Below, piece after piece: positions 8,629-16,475 of a stretch of 28,590 bases of DNA. The stretch is taken from the NCBI GenBank assembly GCA_964468125.1, contig CAYXVF010000080.1:1-28590 (forward strand), given 5' to 3'. Below the pieces are notes generated by a model. It ran no database searches, was not told where the DNA came from, and saw only the letters and a list, made by a program, of their open reading frames with translations. The DNA is from CAYXVF01 sp964468125. Lineage in GTDB: Bacteria; Myxococcota; XYA12-FULL-58-9; CAYXVF01. The translations under genes and the position numbers were made by a program. Every line of letters starts with the position of its first letter. Within the stretch, counting starts at the first letter, position 1.

Positions 8629-8730
8629 GCCAGCAGCTTAAGCCCTCAGAGGCGACCTGTCTCTACGTTAAGTGTCGCGGGTTCGCGTCAGCTGTCGCGC
8701 CCATGGGACACCCGCACGCCCCTCGACCCA

Positions 8731-9861
8731 TCACGACACACTGCCCTCGAGGACCGCAAAGAAGCGGTCGATGTCGCGTTGGGTCGTGTAGACGTGGGGC
8801 GTGACCCGAATGCTCTGGCCGCGGACGCTGACGTAAATCTTCTCCGCCTGAAGCTCGGCCGCGAGCTCCTGTGGGTCGCCCCGGCTCCCGATGAGGCCCA
8901 GGTAGTGGCCACCGCGCGCCTCCGGGGGGAGGGCGCTGAATCCCAAGGCGCTTGCTCGTTCGGCGATCGACAGGTTCGTCTCGCTCAGGTGCTCGTAGAG
9001 CCGCTCCACCCCCCATTCGAGGATCTGCGTCAGTGCCGCCTCGCACATCGGCACCGTGAGGAAATTGCTGCGTTCACCCATGTCGAAGCGACGCGCGCCG
9101 GGGGCGAAGCCGTCGCGGTAGTGAACGAGCTCCGCGAAGCGCTCGGCGCCTTCGCGGGTGATCCATCCGTTCTCGAGCGGTCGTCCAGCATGGTGTCGGG
9201 GCGCCGCGTAAAAATACGCCGTTGCATAGGGGCCGAGGAGCCATTTGTATCCCGCCGCCACCGCAAAGTCTGGATCGATCTCCTTCACGCTGAATGGCAT
9301 CGCACCGAGGCTCTGGGTCAAGTCCAGCACGAGCTGCGCACCCACTTCGTGGGTGGCGGCGCGGATCTGCGAAAGGTCCAAGCGCTCGCCGTCGGTCCAA
9401 TGCACCGCAGCGACAGAAACCGCAGCGGTCTCGCCATCGATGTGCTCGAGCACACGCTCAGAGATCGACCCCCCGCCCCGCGGCACGTAGCGCACCGAGG
9501 CGCCGACCCGCTCGGCCGCTGCGCGCCAGGGATAGACGTTCGAGGGAAACTGCTCGGCTAGGACAACGACGTTTTGTCCGTTGGCAAGGGGCGTGTTCGC
9601 GACCGCGGTTTCGATCCCGTAGCTCACCGACGGCATCAGGGCGATGTCTGCAGCGGTGGCGTCAAAGATCTTCGCGACGAGGCCCCGGACTCGGTCCGCC
9701 GGGGCGAAGAAGTCATCGACCTTCATGGTCCAAGGCCGGGCCTTGCGGGAAAGCCCCCACTGCGCCGCCTCGGTGACCGCGTGAAGCTGCGGTCCCATGT
9801 AGGCCGCGTTCAGATAGGCGACGTCGTCGGGAATGTCGAAAAGATGGCGTGCGCTTTCCAT
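8731..9861 (-). CDS. class V PLP-dependent aminotransferase / cysteine-desulfurase-like lyase
   Basis: A 376-residue fold-type I PLP enzyme of the NifS/CsdA/isopenicillin-N-epimerase superfamily. The N-terminus YLNAAYMGPQ is the usual opening strand. VLDLTQSLGAMPF (178-190) supplies the PLP-ring Asp (D180) and Gln (Q183), and AGYKWLLGPYATAYFY (203-218) holds the Schiff-base lysine K206. I see no clear mobile active-site Cys loop, so sulfur transfer is not certain and the substrate is unknown. Start ATG 9861 puts the family N-terminus in place; AGGA lies about 11 nt before it. The open frame continues to 9975, but those residues are not family-like. It is divergent from the peptide importer, with 96 nt between the starts. 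Confidence 0.85.
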   Translation of the reverse strand: MESARHLFDIPDDVAYLNAAYMGPQLHAVTEAAQWGLSRKARPWTMKVDDFFAPADRVRGLVAKIFDATAADIALMPSVSYGIETAVANTPLANGQNVVVLAEQFPSNVYPWRAAAERVGASVRYVPRGGGSISERVLEHIDGETAAVSVAAVHWTDGERLDLSQIRAATHEVGAQLVLDLTQSLGAMPFSVKEIDPDFAVAAGYKWLLGPYATAYFYAAPRHHAGRPLENGWITREGAERFAELVHYRDGFAPGARRFDMGERSNFLTVPMCEAALTQILEWGVERLYEHLSETNLSIAERASALGFSALPPEARGGHYLGLIGSRGDPQELAAELQAEKIYVSVRGQSIRVTPHVYTTQRDIDRFFAVLEGSVS

Positions 9862-9957
9862 GAGACTTTGAATCCTGGTGGCTCGTGCACTAGGAAGCAA
9901 GGGTACGCGGCTGCTCCGAGAACGTAGCGGGCCCGCAACGAGGGGGAACCCTGCAAC

Positions 9958-11844
9958 GTGAAGACGTTCCTGCAATCGACATTCTCTCTGATCGCCCTGA
10001 CCTTCATTCTGGGCCTGACCGTCTTCAATACCTGCCAGATCAACAATCTCGAGCGTCGCCTCCTCGAGGGCGATTTCGCGGCGCGGCAGGAAGAACGTGG
10101 CCTAGAACAGCAACGAGGTTCAGAGGCGAGCGACCCGGTCACCGAAGCTCTGGCCGATCCGGACAACCTGCTCCAGCCGCTGACCCGTCCTCTGAACGAT
10201 GATGAGGAGATCGCCTACGGAGGGCATTTGCGGCTCCAGGCCGGGCAGGATCCCCAGGGCTTCAACCCTCACATCGCGAACGGCTCGGACGCCGCTGAGT
10301 TCGCTCGCTACGTCATGAACATGCTCTGTCAGCGCGACGTGGATGACCCTGGGCGCATGACCCCTGATCTCGCTGTGAAAATCACGAGCCCGGACGACGG
10401 CTACACCTACGAAGTCACCCTGCGCGAAGGCGTCATGTGGCATGCGCCGGCGGTAGACCTGAAGGATCCTAATTACGCCTGGCTCCGGGGTGAGCACGAG
10501 CTCACGAGCGACGACTACATCTTCGTCTTCGACATGATGGCGAACCCGCAGGTTTCCGGTCGGATCTCGGCCGTTCGCAACTACTTCGACCTCGAGTACT
10601 ACGAAGCGATCGACCGCTATCGGTTCCGGGTGAAGTTCAAGGAGAAGCAATTTACGAGCTTTCCGAACCTCTGCTCCCTGCACCCGTCACCGCGCTGGCT
10701 GATGATGTTCGACGAAGACGGCAATCGCTTCGACGACTCGAACTGGGGCGTGAAGGTGAGCGAGCACTGGTACAACAACAAGGGGATCGGCACGAGCGCC
10801 TACCGCTTTTTGGAATGGGTGCCCGGGAGCTACATCCGCTTTGAGAAGAACCCCGACTACTTCGGGGAGCCCGCCGCCTTTGACCGGATCACCGTCAAGA
10901 TCGTCAAAGACCAAAACGCTTGGACGCGGCTGTTGAAGACCGGCGAGCTCGACCTCACCCGCATTCAGCCGGAGCAGTACCGCACGGAGATCCTCGAGAA
11001 CGAGGGACCCATTCTCGGCCGGGAGGGCATTCGCCTCGGGCGCCGCGACGAGCTCGGCTACTTCTACGTCGCGTGGAACATGGACACGCCGTACTTTGAT
11101 ACGAAAGAGGCGCGCCAGGCGATGACCCTCGCCCTCGACCGCGCCGGCATCGTGAAGAACGTGTTCTACGACCTCGGCTCGGTCACTCATGGTCCGTATG
11201 GTCGTCAAAACCCCTGCTACGACCACTCGATCGAGGGCTGGCCGCACGACCTCGAGCTCGCCAGGCAGAAGCTCGATGAAGCGGGATGGACCGACAGCGA
11301 CAGCGATGGGATCCGAGACAAGCTCGTCGACGGCACACGCATTCCCTTTGAGTTCGGGCTCATCATCTACGGCTCGTCGACGGAGTTCGCGACGATAGCG
11401 AACATCTACCGCGAGGCGCTCCTGGAGGTGGGGGTGAAGATGAACCCTCGACCCCTCGAGTGGTCGACGATGCTCAAGCGCCTCGATGAACGCTCCTTCG
11501 AGGCCTACACCGGAGCCTGGGTGATGGACTGGGAGGTCGACCTCTACCAACTCTGGCACTCCTCCGAGGCGGATCGCCCGAGCTCATCGAATCGCATCGG
11601 ATTTCGCTCGAAGGAGGCGGACCGGATCATCGAAGCGCTGCGCGTGAGCTTTGACGAGGAAGAGCGCGTCGAGCTCTGTCACGAGTTTCACGCGCTCGTC
11701 CACGACTTGCAGCCGTACTCTTTCATCTACCAGCGCTATCGGCCCGTGCTCTACTGGGACTACATGAACGCGCCGGAGTTTCATCAGGTCTATCCTTTCC
11801 GGGACCCCCGTCTGCTCTCGTTCCACGACCTGCCGCCGGACTGA
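9958..11844 (+). CDS. peptide ABC transporter substrate-binding protein (SBP_bac_5 family)
   Basis: A 628-residue periplasmic binding protein of the Opp/Dpp/Yej type. A GTG start is preceded by AGGGGGA. Residues about 6-26 form a hydrophobic signal or anchor with no lipobox, followed by a charged helical stretch (NNLERRLLEG onward), so it may remain membrane-tethered. From about residue 87 the family pattern is clear: DPQGFNPH, then a T-S-DD-x-x-F-type segment (LTSDDYIFVFDMM), GTSAYRFLEWVPGSYIRFEKN, and the conserved region AWNMDTPYFDTKEARQAMTLALDR. The length is close to YejA-type proteins and longer than OppA or DppA. The stop overlaps the next ATG (TGATG). It is the first gene of a five-gene importer and presumably delivers oligopeptides to the permease. 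Confidence 0.92.
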   Translation: MKTFLQSTFSLIALTFILGLTVFNTCQINNLERRLLEGDFAARQEERGLEQQRGSEASDPVTEALADPDNLLQPLTRPLNDDEEIAYGGHLRLQAGQDPQGFNPHIANGSDAAEFARYVMNMLCQRDVDDPGRMTPDLAVKITSPDDGYTYEVTLREGVMWHAPAVDLKDPNYAWLRGEHELTSDDYIFVFDMMANPQVSGRISAVRNYFDLEYYEAIDRYRFRVKFKEKQFTSFPNLCSLHPSPRWLMMFDEDGNRFDDSNWGVKVSEHWYNNKGIGTSAYRFLEWVPGSYIRFEKNPDYFGEPAAFDRITVKIVKDQNAWTRLLKTGELDLTRIQPEQYRTEILENEGPILGREGIRLGRRDELGYFYVAWNMDTPYFDTKEARQAMTLALDRAGIVKNVFYDLGSVTHGPYGRQNPCYDHSIEGWPHDLELARQKLDEAGWTDSDSDGIRDKLVDGTRIPFEFGLIIYGSSTEFATIANIYREALLEVGVKMNPRPLEWSTMLKRLDERSFEAYTGAWVMDWEVDLYQLWHSSEADRPSSSNRIGFRSKEADRIIEALRVSFDEEERVELCHEFHALVHDLQPYSFIYQRYRPVLYWDYMNAPEFHQVYPFRDPRLLSFHDLPPD

Positions 11845-13250
11845 TGCTTCAGTACGCGCTCAAACGTCTGCTCCTGATCCCGCCGACCTTCTTCTTGGTG
11901 TCGCTCGTGATCTTCGCGGTGCTCAATCTGGCGCCGGGGAAACCAGGGACCGCTTCGGAGGGGTTCGAGGGGACGAGCGACGGTGACCAGCGCGAGAGCT
12001 ACCGGCTCTTCAAGGAACAGTTCAATTTGGACAAGCCGGTACTCCTGAACACGCGATTTCTGCTGAGCCTCGACGACACGAGAGCGCTTCTCGAGGCAGC
12101 TCACGATGCGGAGGCCGGCGCCGCCACGCGGATCGACGCCCAGGAAAAGCTCGAAGACTACGGCAACGCGTTGGTCCGCCATCTCGTCGTGCTTCTCGAC
12201 GAGCCCGCTCACGCGCGCCGCGCGACCGAGGTGCTCACTCGCGCGGCTCTCGGGAGGGTGACCCGAGCCGATGACGCTGAGAGTCGGGAGCGCAATCGGG
12301 CGGTCGCCAAGCGCAACGAAAAGCTGCGAAGCTGGCGCTACGACGAGGAAGCGAGCGCCGAGGAGGCATCGGCCGTGCACGAACGTTGGCGCGAATACTA
12401 CGCTGAGCATCGTGCGGATTACGAGTGGACCACCGGCGAGGCTCTACGGGATTTCTTCTTGGATACGCGCTTCGCGCGCTATTGGGGGAATCTGCTCCGA
12501 CTCGACTTTGGTCTCTCCCTCGTCGACCGCCGCCCGGTGCGTGAGGCGATCGCCGGCAAGCTGCGCTACAGCCTGAGCTTGACGCTCGTGTCGATCGTTC
12601 TCGCCTACCTGATCGCCGTCCCCCTGGGCGTCTTCAGCGCGGCGCGCCAGGGTACGGTGACGGATGGCACGGTCACCGTCCTGCTGTTCGTTCTCTACTC
12701 GTTGCCGACCTTCTTCACGGGGACGGTCTTGCTCCGGCTCCTCGCATCCGGGGACCCGGTGGCCTGGTTTCCACCCGGGGGGTTCCAGTCGATGGATGCG
12801 GAGCGGATGACCACCGCGGAGCAGCTCGGCGACGTTCTCTGGCACCTGACCCTTCCGGTGGCGACCTACACCAGCGTTACACTCGCCGCCCTGAGTCGCT
12901 ACGCGCGCACCGGCGTGATCGACGTGATCCATGCCGACTACGTACGCACCGCCCGCGCCAAAGGACTTCACGAGCTCGTGGTCGTCGTCAAACACGCGGC
13001 GCGGAACGGAATGATCCCGATCCTCACGCTCCTCGGAAGTCTCCTGCCCGTGCTCGTGAGTGGCAGCGTCGTGATCGAGGTGGTCTTCAACATCCCAGGG
13101 ATGGGCCTCTACCTGTTCGATGCCATCAATCTGCGCGACTACAACGCGGTCATGGGCGTCCTGGTCATCGCGAGTCTGTTGACCTTGATCGGCATTCTCG
13201 TCAGCGACCTGTCCTATGCGCTCGCCGATCCGAGGATTTCGCTGGAGTAG
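11844..13250 (+). CDS. peptide ABC transporter permease B (Opp/Dpp/YejB type) with a large insertion
   Basis: A 468-residue inner-membrane permease, about 140 residues longer than the usual 310-360. TM1 is at about 10-30 (LIPPTFFLVSLVIFAVLNLAPG). The canonical segment NLDKPVLLN (61-69) should lead directly to RYWGNLLRLDFGLSL (212-226). Here residues about 70-211 are inserted: soluble, charged and helical, with a HEAT-like stretch (YGNALVRHLVVLLDE). By topology it should sit in the periplasm. The rest is normal, with several TMs, the ATPase-coupling loop HADYVRTARAKGL (363-375), and the C-terminal signature LADPRISLE. The segment WFPPGGFQS followed by DVLWHLTLPV recalls YejB. It overlaps both neighbours by 1 nt. 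Confidence 0.9.
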   Translation: MLQYALKRLLLIPPTFFLVSLVIFAVLNLAPGKPGTASEGFEGTSDGDQRESYRLFKEQFNLDKPVLLNTRFLLSLDDTRALLEAAHDAEAGAATRIDAQEKLEDYGNALVRHLVVLLDEPAHARRATEVLTRAALGRVTRADDAESRERNRAVAKRNEKLRSWRYDEEASAEEASAVHERWREYYAEHRADYEWTTGEALRDFFLDTRFARYWGNLLRLDFGLSLVDRRPVREAIAGKLRYSLSLTLVSIVLAYLIAVPLGVFSAARQGTVTDGTVTVLLFVLYSLPTFFTGTVLLRLLASGDPVAWFPPGGFQSMDAERMTTAEQLGDVLWHLTLPVATYTSVTLAALSRYARTGVIDVIHADYVRTARAKGLHELVVVVKHAARNGMIPILTLLGSLLPVLVSGSVVIEVVFNIPGMGLYLFDAINLRDYNAVMGVLVIASLLTLIGILVSDLSYALADPRISLE

Positions 13251-13252
13251 TG

Positions 13253-14467
13253 ATGGAGCAGCCCGTTCACGACCCGCGCTATCTGGAGATCGTCTGGGCG
13301 CAGTTTTGCAAGCGACGCCTCGCTTACACCGCCATGTGGGCGATCCTGGGTCTCTTCGTCCTGGCGGTGTGTGCTCCGGTGCTCGCGAGCAACAAGCCGT
13401 TTCTCTGGCACGTCGATGGAGAAGGTTGGTCCTCTCCTTGGGTCCTGAGCCTCTTTGACCGAAATTTCTTCGAGAACGGTCTCGACATTTTCTTCAACGC
13501 GCTCCTTTTTCCCGGAGCGCTCTTCTTGGCGACGGGCCTCTGGCTCTTCCGGCGCACGGCGGCCGATCCGCCGCGGCAGCGCTTCCGGTCGCGCAGCGTT
13601 TGGGTCCTGCGTTTGGCGTGTGGATGGCTCGTCGCTTTCTTGCTCATTCTCGTGCTCAGCGGCTCGCGGGCGAAAGTGGTTTATCCGGAGCGCGAGGCGC
13701 ACCTGCTCGAGCAAGGGCGTGAGGTCACGGCCGTCTATCCGCCCCTGGCCCATTCTTTCCGGGACATCGACCTCTCGTCGGTGCGTCTGCCGGCGAGCCT
13801 CGCCCATCCCCTAGGCACGGACAACGCGGGCCGAGATGTGCTCACCCGCTTGATCTACGGGACGCGTATCTCGCTGACCGTCGGCGTGTTCGCGGTTCTG
13901 ATCTACGTGCTGATCGGAACGGTGCTGGGGGCGCTCGCGGGGTTCTACGGGGGTTGGGTCGATATGGTCATTCAGCGTCTGATCGAAGTGGTCTTGTCGA
14001 TCCCGTCGCTGTTTTTAATCCTCACCGTAGCCGCATTCATCGATGACCGGTCGATCTTCCACATCATGGGGATCATCGCCGCCGTGCGCTGGACCACACC
14101 GGCGCGCCTGGTCCGCGGCGAGTTTCTTCGTTTGCGCAACCTCGAGTTCGTCACCGCCGCGAGGGCGAGCGGCTTCTCCGAGCGGGTGATCATCTTCCGC
14201 CACATTCTCCCCAACGCGCTCGGACCGGTGCTCGTCAGTGCCACGTTCGGGGTGGCGGCTGCGATCTTGATCGAATCCACCATGAGTTTTTTGGGTCTCG
14301 GAGACATCACGGTGCCGAGCTGGGGACAGATCCTGAGCACCGGTCGGAGCACCGGCATGTGGACGCTGATCCTCGCCCCTGGATTTGCCATCTTCTTCAC
14401 GGTGAGCGTCTTGAACCTGATGGGGGAGGGCCTGCGCGACGCCCTCGACCCGAAGCTTCGGAGCTGA
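13253..14467 (+). CDS. peptide ABC transporter permease C (Opp/Dpp/YejE type) with two extra TM helices
   Basis: A 404-residue permease; family members are usually about 280-340. TM1 is at about 25-44, followed by ASNKPFLWHVDGEGW, which recalls the post-TM1 segment of YejE. Two further hydrophobic helices (about 78-99 and 117-137), separated by a basic loop, are not in standard OppC/DppC. The canonical core resumes at HPLGTDNAGRDVLTRLIYGTRIS (from about 185), with the coupling loop FVTAARASGFSERVIIFRHILPN and the ending GEGLRDALDPKL. ATG 13253 is chosen; a GTG one codon earlier overlaps the upstream stop. The protein forms the membrane channel with permease B and is energised by the two ATPases that follow. 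Confidence 0.9.
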   Translation: MEQPVHDPRYLEIVWAQFCKRRLAYTAMWAILGLFVLAVCAPVLASNKPFLWHVDGEGWSSPWVLSLFDRNFFENGLDIFFNALLFPGALFLATGLWLFRRTAADPPRQRFRSRSVWVLRLACGWLVAFLLILVLSGSRAKVVYPEREAHLLEQGREVTAVYPPLAHSFRDIDLSSVRLPASLAHPLGTDNAGRDVLTRLIYGTRISLTVGVFAVLIYVLIGTVLGALAGFYGGWVDMVIQRLIEVVLSIPSLFLILTVAAFIDDRSIFHIMGIIAAVRWTTPARLVRGEFLRLRNLEFVTAARASGFSERVIIFRHILPNALGPVLVSATFGVAAAILIESTMSFLGLGDITVPSWGQILSTGRSTGMWTLILAPGFAIFFTVSVLNLMGEGLRDALDPKLRS

Positions 14468-14470
14468 GCG

Positions 14471-15436
14471 GTGTCCCTGCTGGAAGTCGAAGCCTTGCGA
14501 ACTCACTTCTTCACCGACGACGGCGTTCTTCCGTCGGTGGATGGGGTCTCCTTTCGGGTGGAGCGTGGTGAGACCGTGGGAATCGTGGGGGAGAGCGGCT
14601 GCGGCAAATCGGTGACCGCGATGAGCATTCTTCAGCTCGTGCCGTCGCCCCCCGGACGCATCGTCGGCGGGGCGATTCGTTTCGACGGTCGCAACCTTCT
14701 CGACCTGAACGCTCGGCAGCTCCGGCGCATTCGCGGCAACGAGATCGCGATGATCTTTCAGGAGCCGATGACCTCGCTGAATCCGGTCTACACGGTCGGC
14801 GACCAATTGCTCGAGGCGATTACGCTGCATCGAGAGCTCAGCCCCGATGATGCACGCGAACACGCGATTCAGATGCTCCGGGAGGTAGGGATCCCCGCTC
14901 CCGAGTCTCGCATCGACGAATACCCGCATCAAATGAGTGGCGGAATGAAGCAGCGTGTGATGATCGCGATGGCCCTCTCGTGCGAGCCCTCGCTGCTGAT
15001 TGCCGATGAGCCGACCACCGCTCTCGACGTCACGGTTCAGGCTCAGATCCTGGAGCTCCTCGAGCGGCTTCAAAAAGAACGGCAGATGGCCCTCATGCTC
15101 ATCACCCACGACCTCGGTGTCGTCGCCGAGGTGTGTCGACGTGTGGTGGTCATGTACGCGGGCCGGGTGGTAGAAGAAGGCACGGTGGAGGACATCTTCG
15201 AGCGACCGATTCACCCCTACACCGTCGGTTTGCTCGAATCCCTGCCCGATCGCGCTCAGCCCGGCAGCCGTCTGCCCACAATCCGTGGGAGCGTGCCCGC
15301 GCCGCTGGAGTTCCCGACTGGATGCCGCTTTCGCAACCGCTGCGCCTTTGCCAGCACCGCCTGCGAGGCCGATCCGCCAGAAGTGAGTGGCGAGGGCGAC
15401 CATCGTGCCTGGTGTTTTCACCCGAGGTCGCCATGA
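14471..15436 (+). CDS. peptide ABC transporter ATP-binding protein D (OppD/DppD type)
   Basis: A 321-residue ATPase with all motifs: Walker A GESGCGKS (40-47), Q-loop IFQEPMTSLNP (95-105), signature MSGGMKQR (155-162), Walker B LLIADEP (175-181) and switch His H213. The C-terminal oligopeptide/dipeptide extension (about 235-321) carries four Cys (C285, C291, C298, C315), a pattern that in DppD-type proteins ligates an Fe-S cluster. GTG start 3 nt after the permease stop. It pairs with the F-type ATPase that overlaps its end by 4 nt; in E. coli YejF these two are fused, and here they are separate. Confidence 0.95.
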   Translation: MSLLEVEALRTHFFTDDGVLPSVDGVSFRVERGETVGIVGESGCGKSVTAMSILQLVPSPPGRIVGGAIRFDGRNLLDLNARQLRRIRGNEIAMIFQEPMTSLNPVYTVGDQLLEAITLHRELSPDDAREHAIQMLREVGIPAPESRIDEYPHQMSGGMKQRVMIAMALSCEPSLLIADEPTTALDVTVQAQILELLERLQKERQMALMLITHDLGVVAEVCRRVVVMYAGRVVEEGTVEDIFERPIHPYTVGLLESLPDRAQPGSRLPTIRGSVPAPLEFPTGCRFRNRCAFASTACEADPPEVSGEGDHRAWCFHPRSP

Positions 15437-16452
15437 GCGTGCTCCTGGAGGTTGATGGCCTGGCGAAACGCTTCCCGGTCTATCGGGGCGTTTTTCGGCG
15501 TAAGGTCGGAGAGGTGCGGGCCGTGGATGGAGTGAGCTTTTCTCTTCGCCGCGGTGAGACCATCGCGCTCGTCGGCGAGAGCGGTTGCGGCAAGACCACG
15601 GCGGGGCGAGCGATTCTTCGCTTGATCGAGCCCGATGCCGGGTCCGTGAGGCTCGATGGGGTGGAGCTCACCACCTTGAGCGCCGAGGCCCTGCGGAAGA
15701 AGCGCCGACAGATGCAGATCGTCTTTCAGGACCCCTACTCCAGCCTCAACCCGCGTCTGACCGTCGGGGAGACGTTGAGCGGACCCATGGCGCTCTATGG
15801 GATCGCCCGTGGAGACGCGGCGGAAGAGCTCGCTCGGGAGCTCTTGGTGCGGGTCGGTCTGCAGGCCCGCTATGCGAGCCGCTATCCGCACGAATTCTCC
15901 GGGGGGCAACGTCAGCGCATCGGCATCGCTCGGGCGATCGCGGTCGAGCCCTCTCTGGTGGTCGCCGATGAGGCGGTGAGCGCGCTCGACGTGAGCGTGC
16001 AAGCGCAGATCATCAACCTGTTGATGGACCTGCGGGATGAGATGAACCTCGCCTATGTGTTCATCGCCCATGACCTCGCGGTCGTGCGGCACATCGCCGA
16101 CTCCGTTGCCGTGATGTACCTGGGTAGGATCAGCGAGGTCGCGTCGCGCGACGCACTCTTCGCGGCACCGCGTCATCCTTACACGCAGGCGCTCCTCTCC
16201 GCGATTCCGAGGCCTGAGCCACGACGCAAGCGCCAACGCTTTGTACTACGAGGCGATGTGCCTTCACCGATGAACCCACCGACCGGCTGTCCTTTTCACA
16301 CCCGCTGCCCTCTCGCCTGGTCACGCTGCCGAGAAGAAGAGCCCGAGGCCATCTCGGTTGGAGAAAGCCATCGAGTGGCATGCCACCTCTACGCCACGGA
16401 AACCTCTCCGGTGTCGATCCACGATCCAGAGGGCGCGAAGAACCGAAGGTGA
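15433..16452 (+). CDS. peptide ABC transporter ATP-binding protein F (OppF/DppF type)
   Basis: A 339-residue ATPase. Walker A GESGCGKT (48-55), Q-loop VFQDPYSSLNP (97-107), signature FSGGQRQR (155-162) and H213 are intact. Walker B reads VVADEA (176-181), with Ala where the family nearly always has Pro; the catalytic Glu (E180) is kept, so ATPase activity should remain. The C-terminal extension has Cys at 286, 292, 299 and 317, mirroring the D subunit. The open frame extends upstream to 15133, but ATG 15433, in the 4-nt ATGA overlap with the D gene, gives the family N-terminus. Last gene of the importer operon, convergent with the RND gene. Confidence 0.95.
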   Translation: MSVLLEVDGLAKRFPVYRGVFRRKVGEVRAVDGVSFSLRRGETIALVGESGCGKTTAGRAILRLIEPDAGSVRLDGVELTTLSAEALRKKRRQMQIVFQDPYSSLNPRLTVGETLSGPMALYGIARGDAAEELARELLVRVGLQARYASRYPHEFSGGQRQRIGIARAIAVEPSLVVADEAVSALDVSVQAQIINLLMDLRDEMNLAYVFIAHDLAVVRHIADSVAVMYLGRISEVASRDALFAAPRHPYTQALLSAIPRPEPRRKRQRFVLRGDVPSPMNPPTGCPFHTRCPLAWSRCREEEPEAISVGESHRVACHLYATETSPVSIHDPEGAKNRR

Positions 16453-16475
16453 GATGGGCGAGAGGGGTACCCATT

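Noticed and set aside
9862..9975. N-terminal extension of the class V aminotransferase up to 9975
   Set aside because: The added residues are not family-like and would overlap the divergent importer gene; ATG 9861 fits the fold start.
14015..15421. 468-residue minus-strand frame over permease C and ATPase D
   Set aside because: Antisense to conserved transporter genes, with no family signature.
16454..16474. ATGGG/CCCAT hairpin between the convergent ATPase F and RND genes
   Set aside because: Only 5 bp with an 11-nt loop and no T-tract on either side; not enough to call a terminator.
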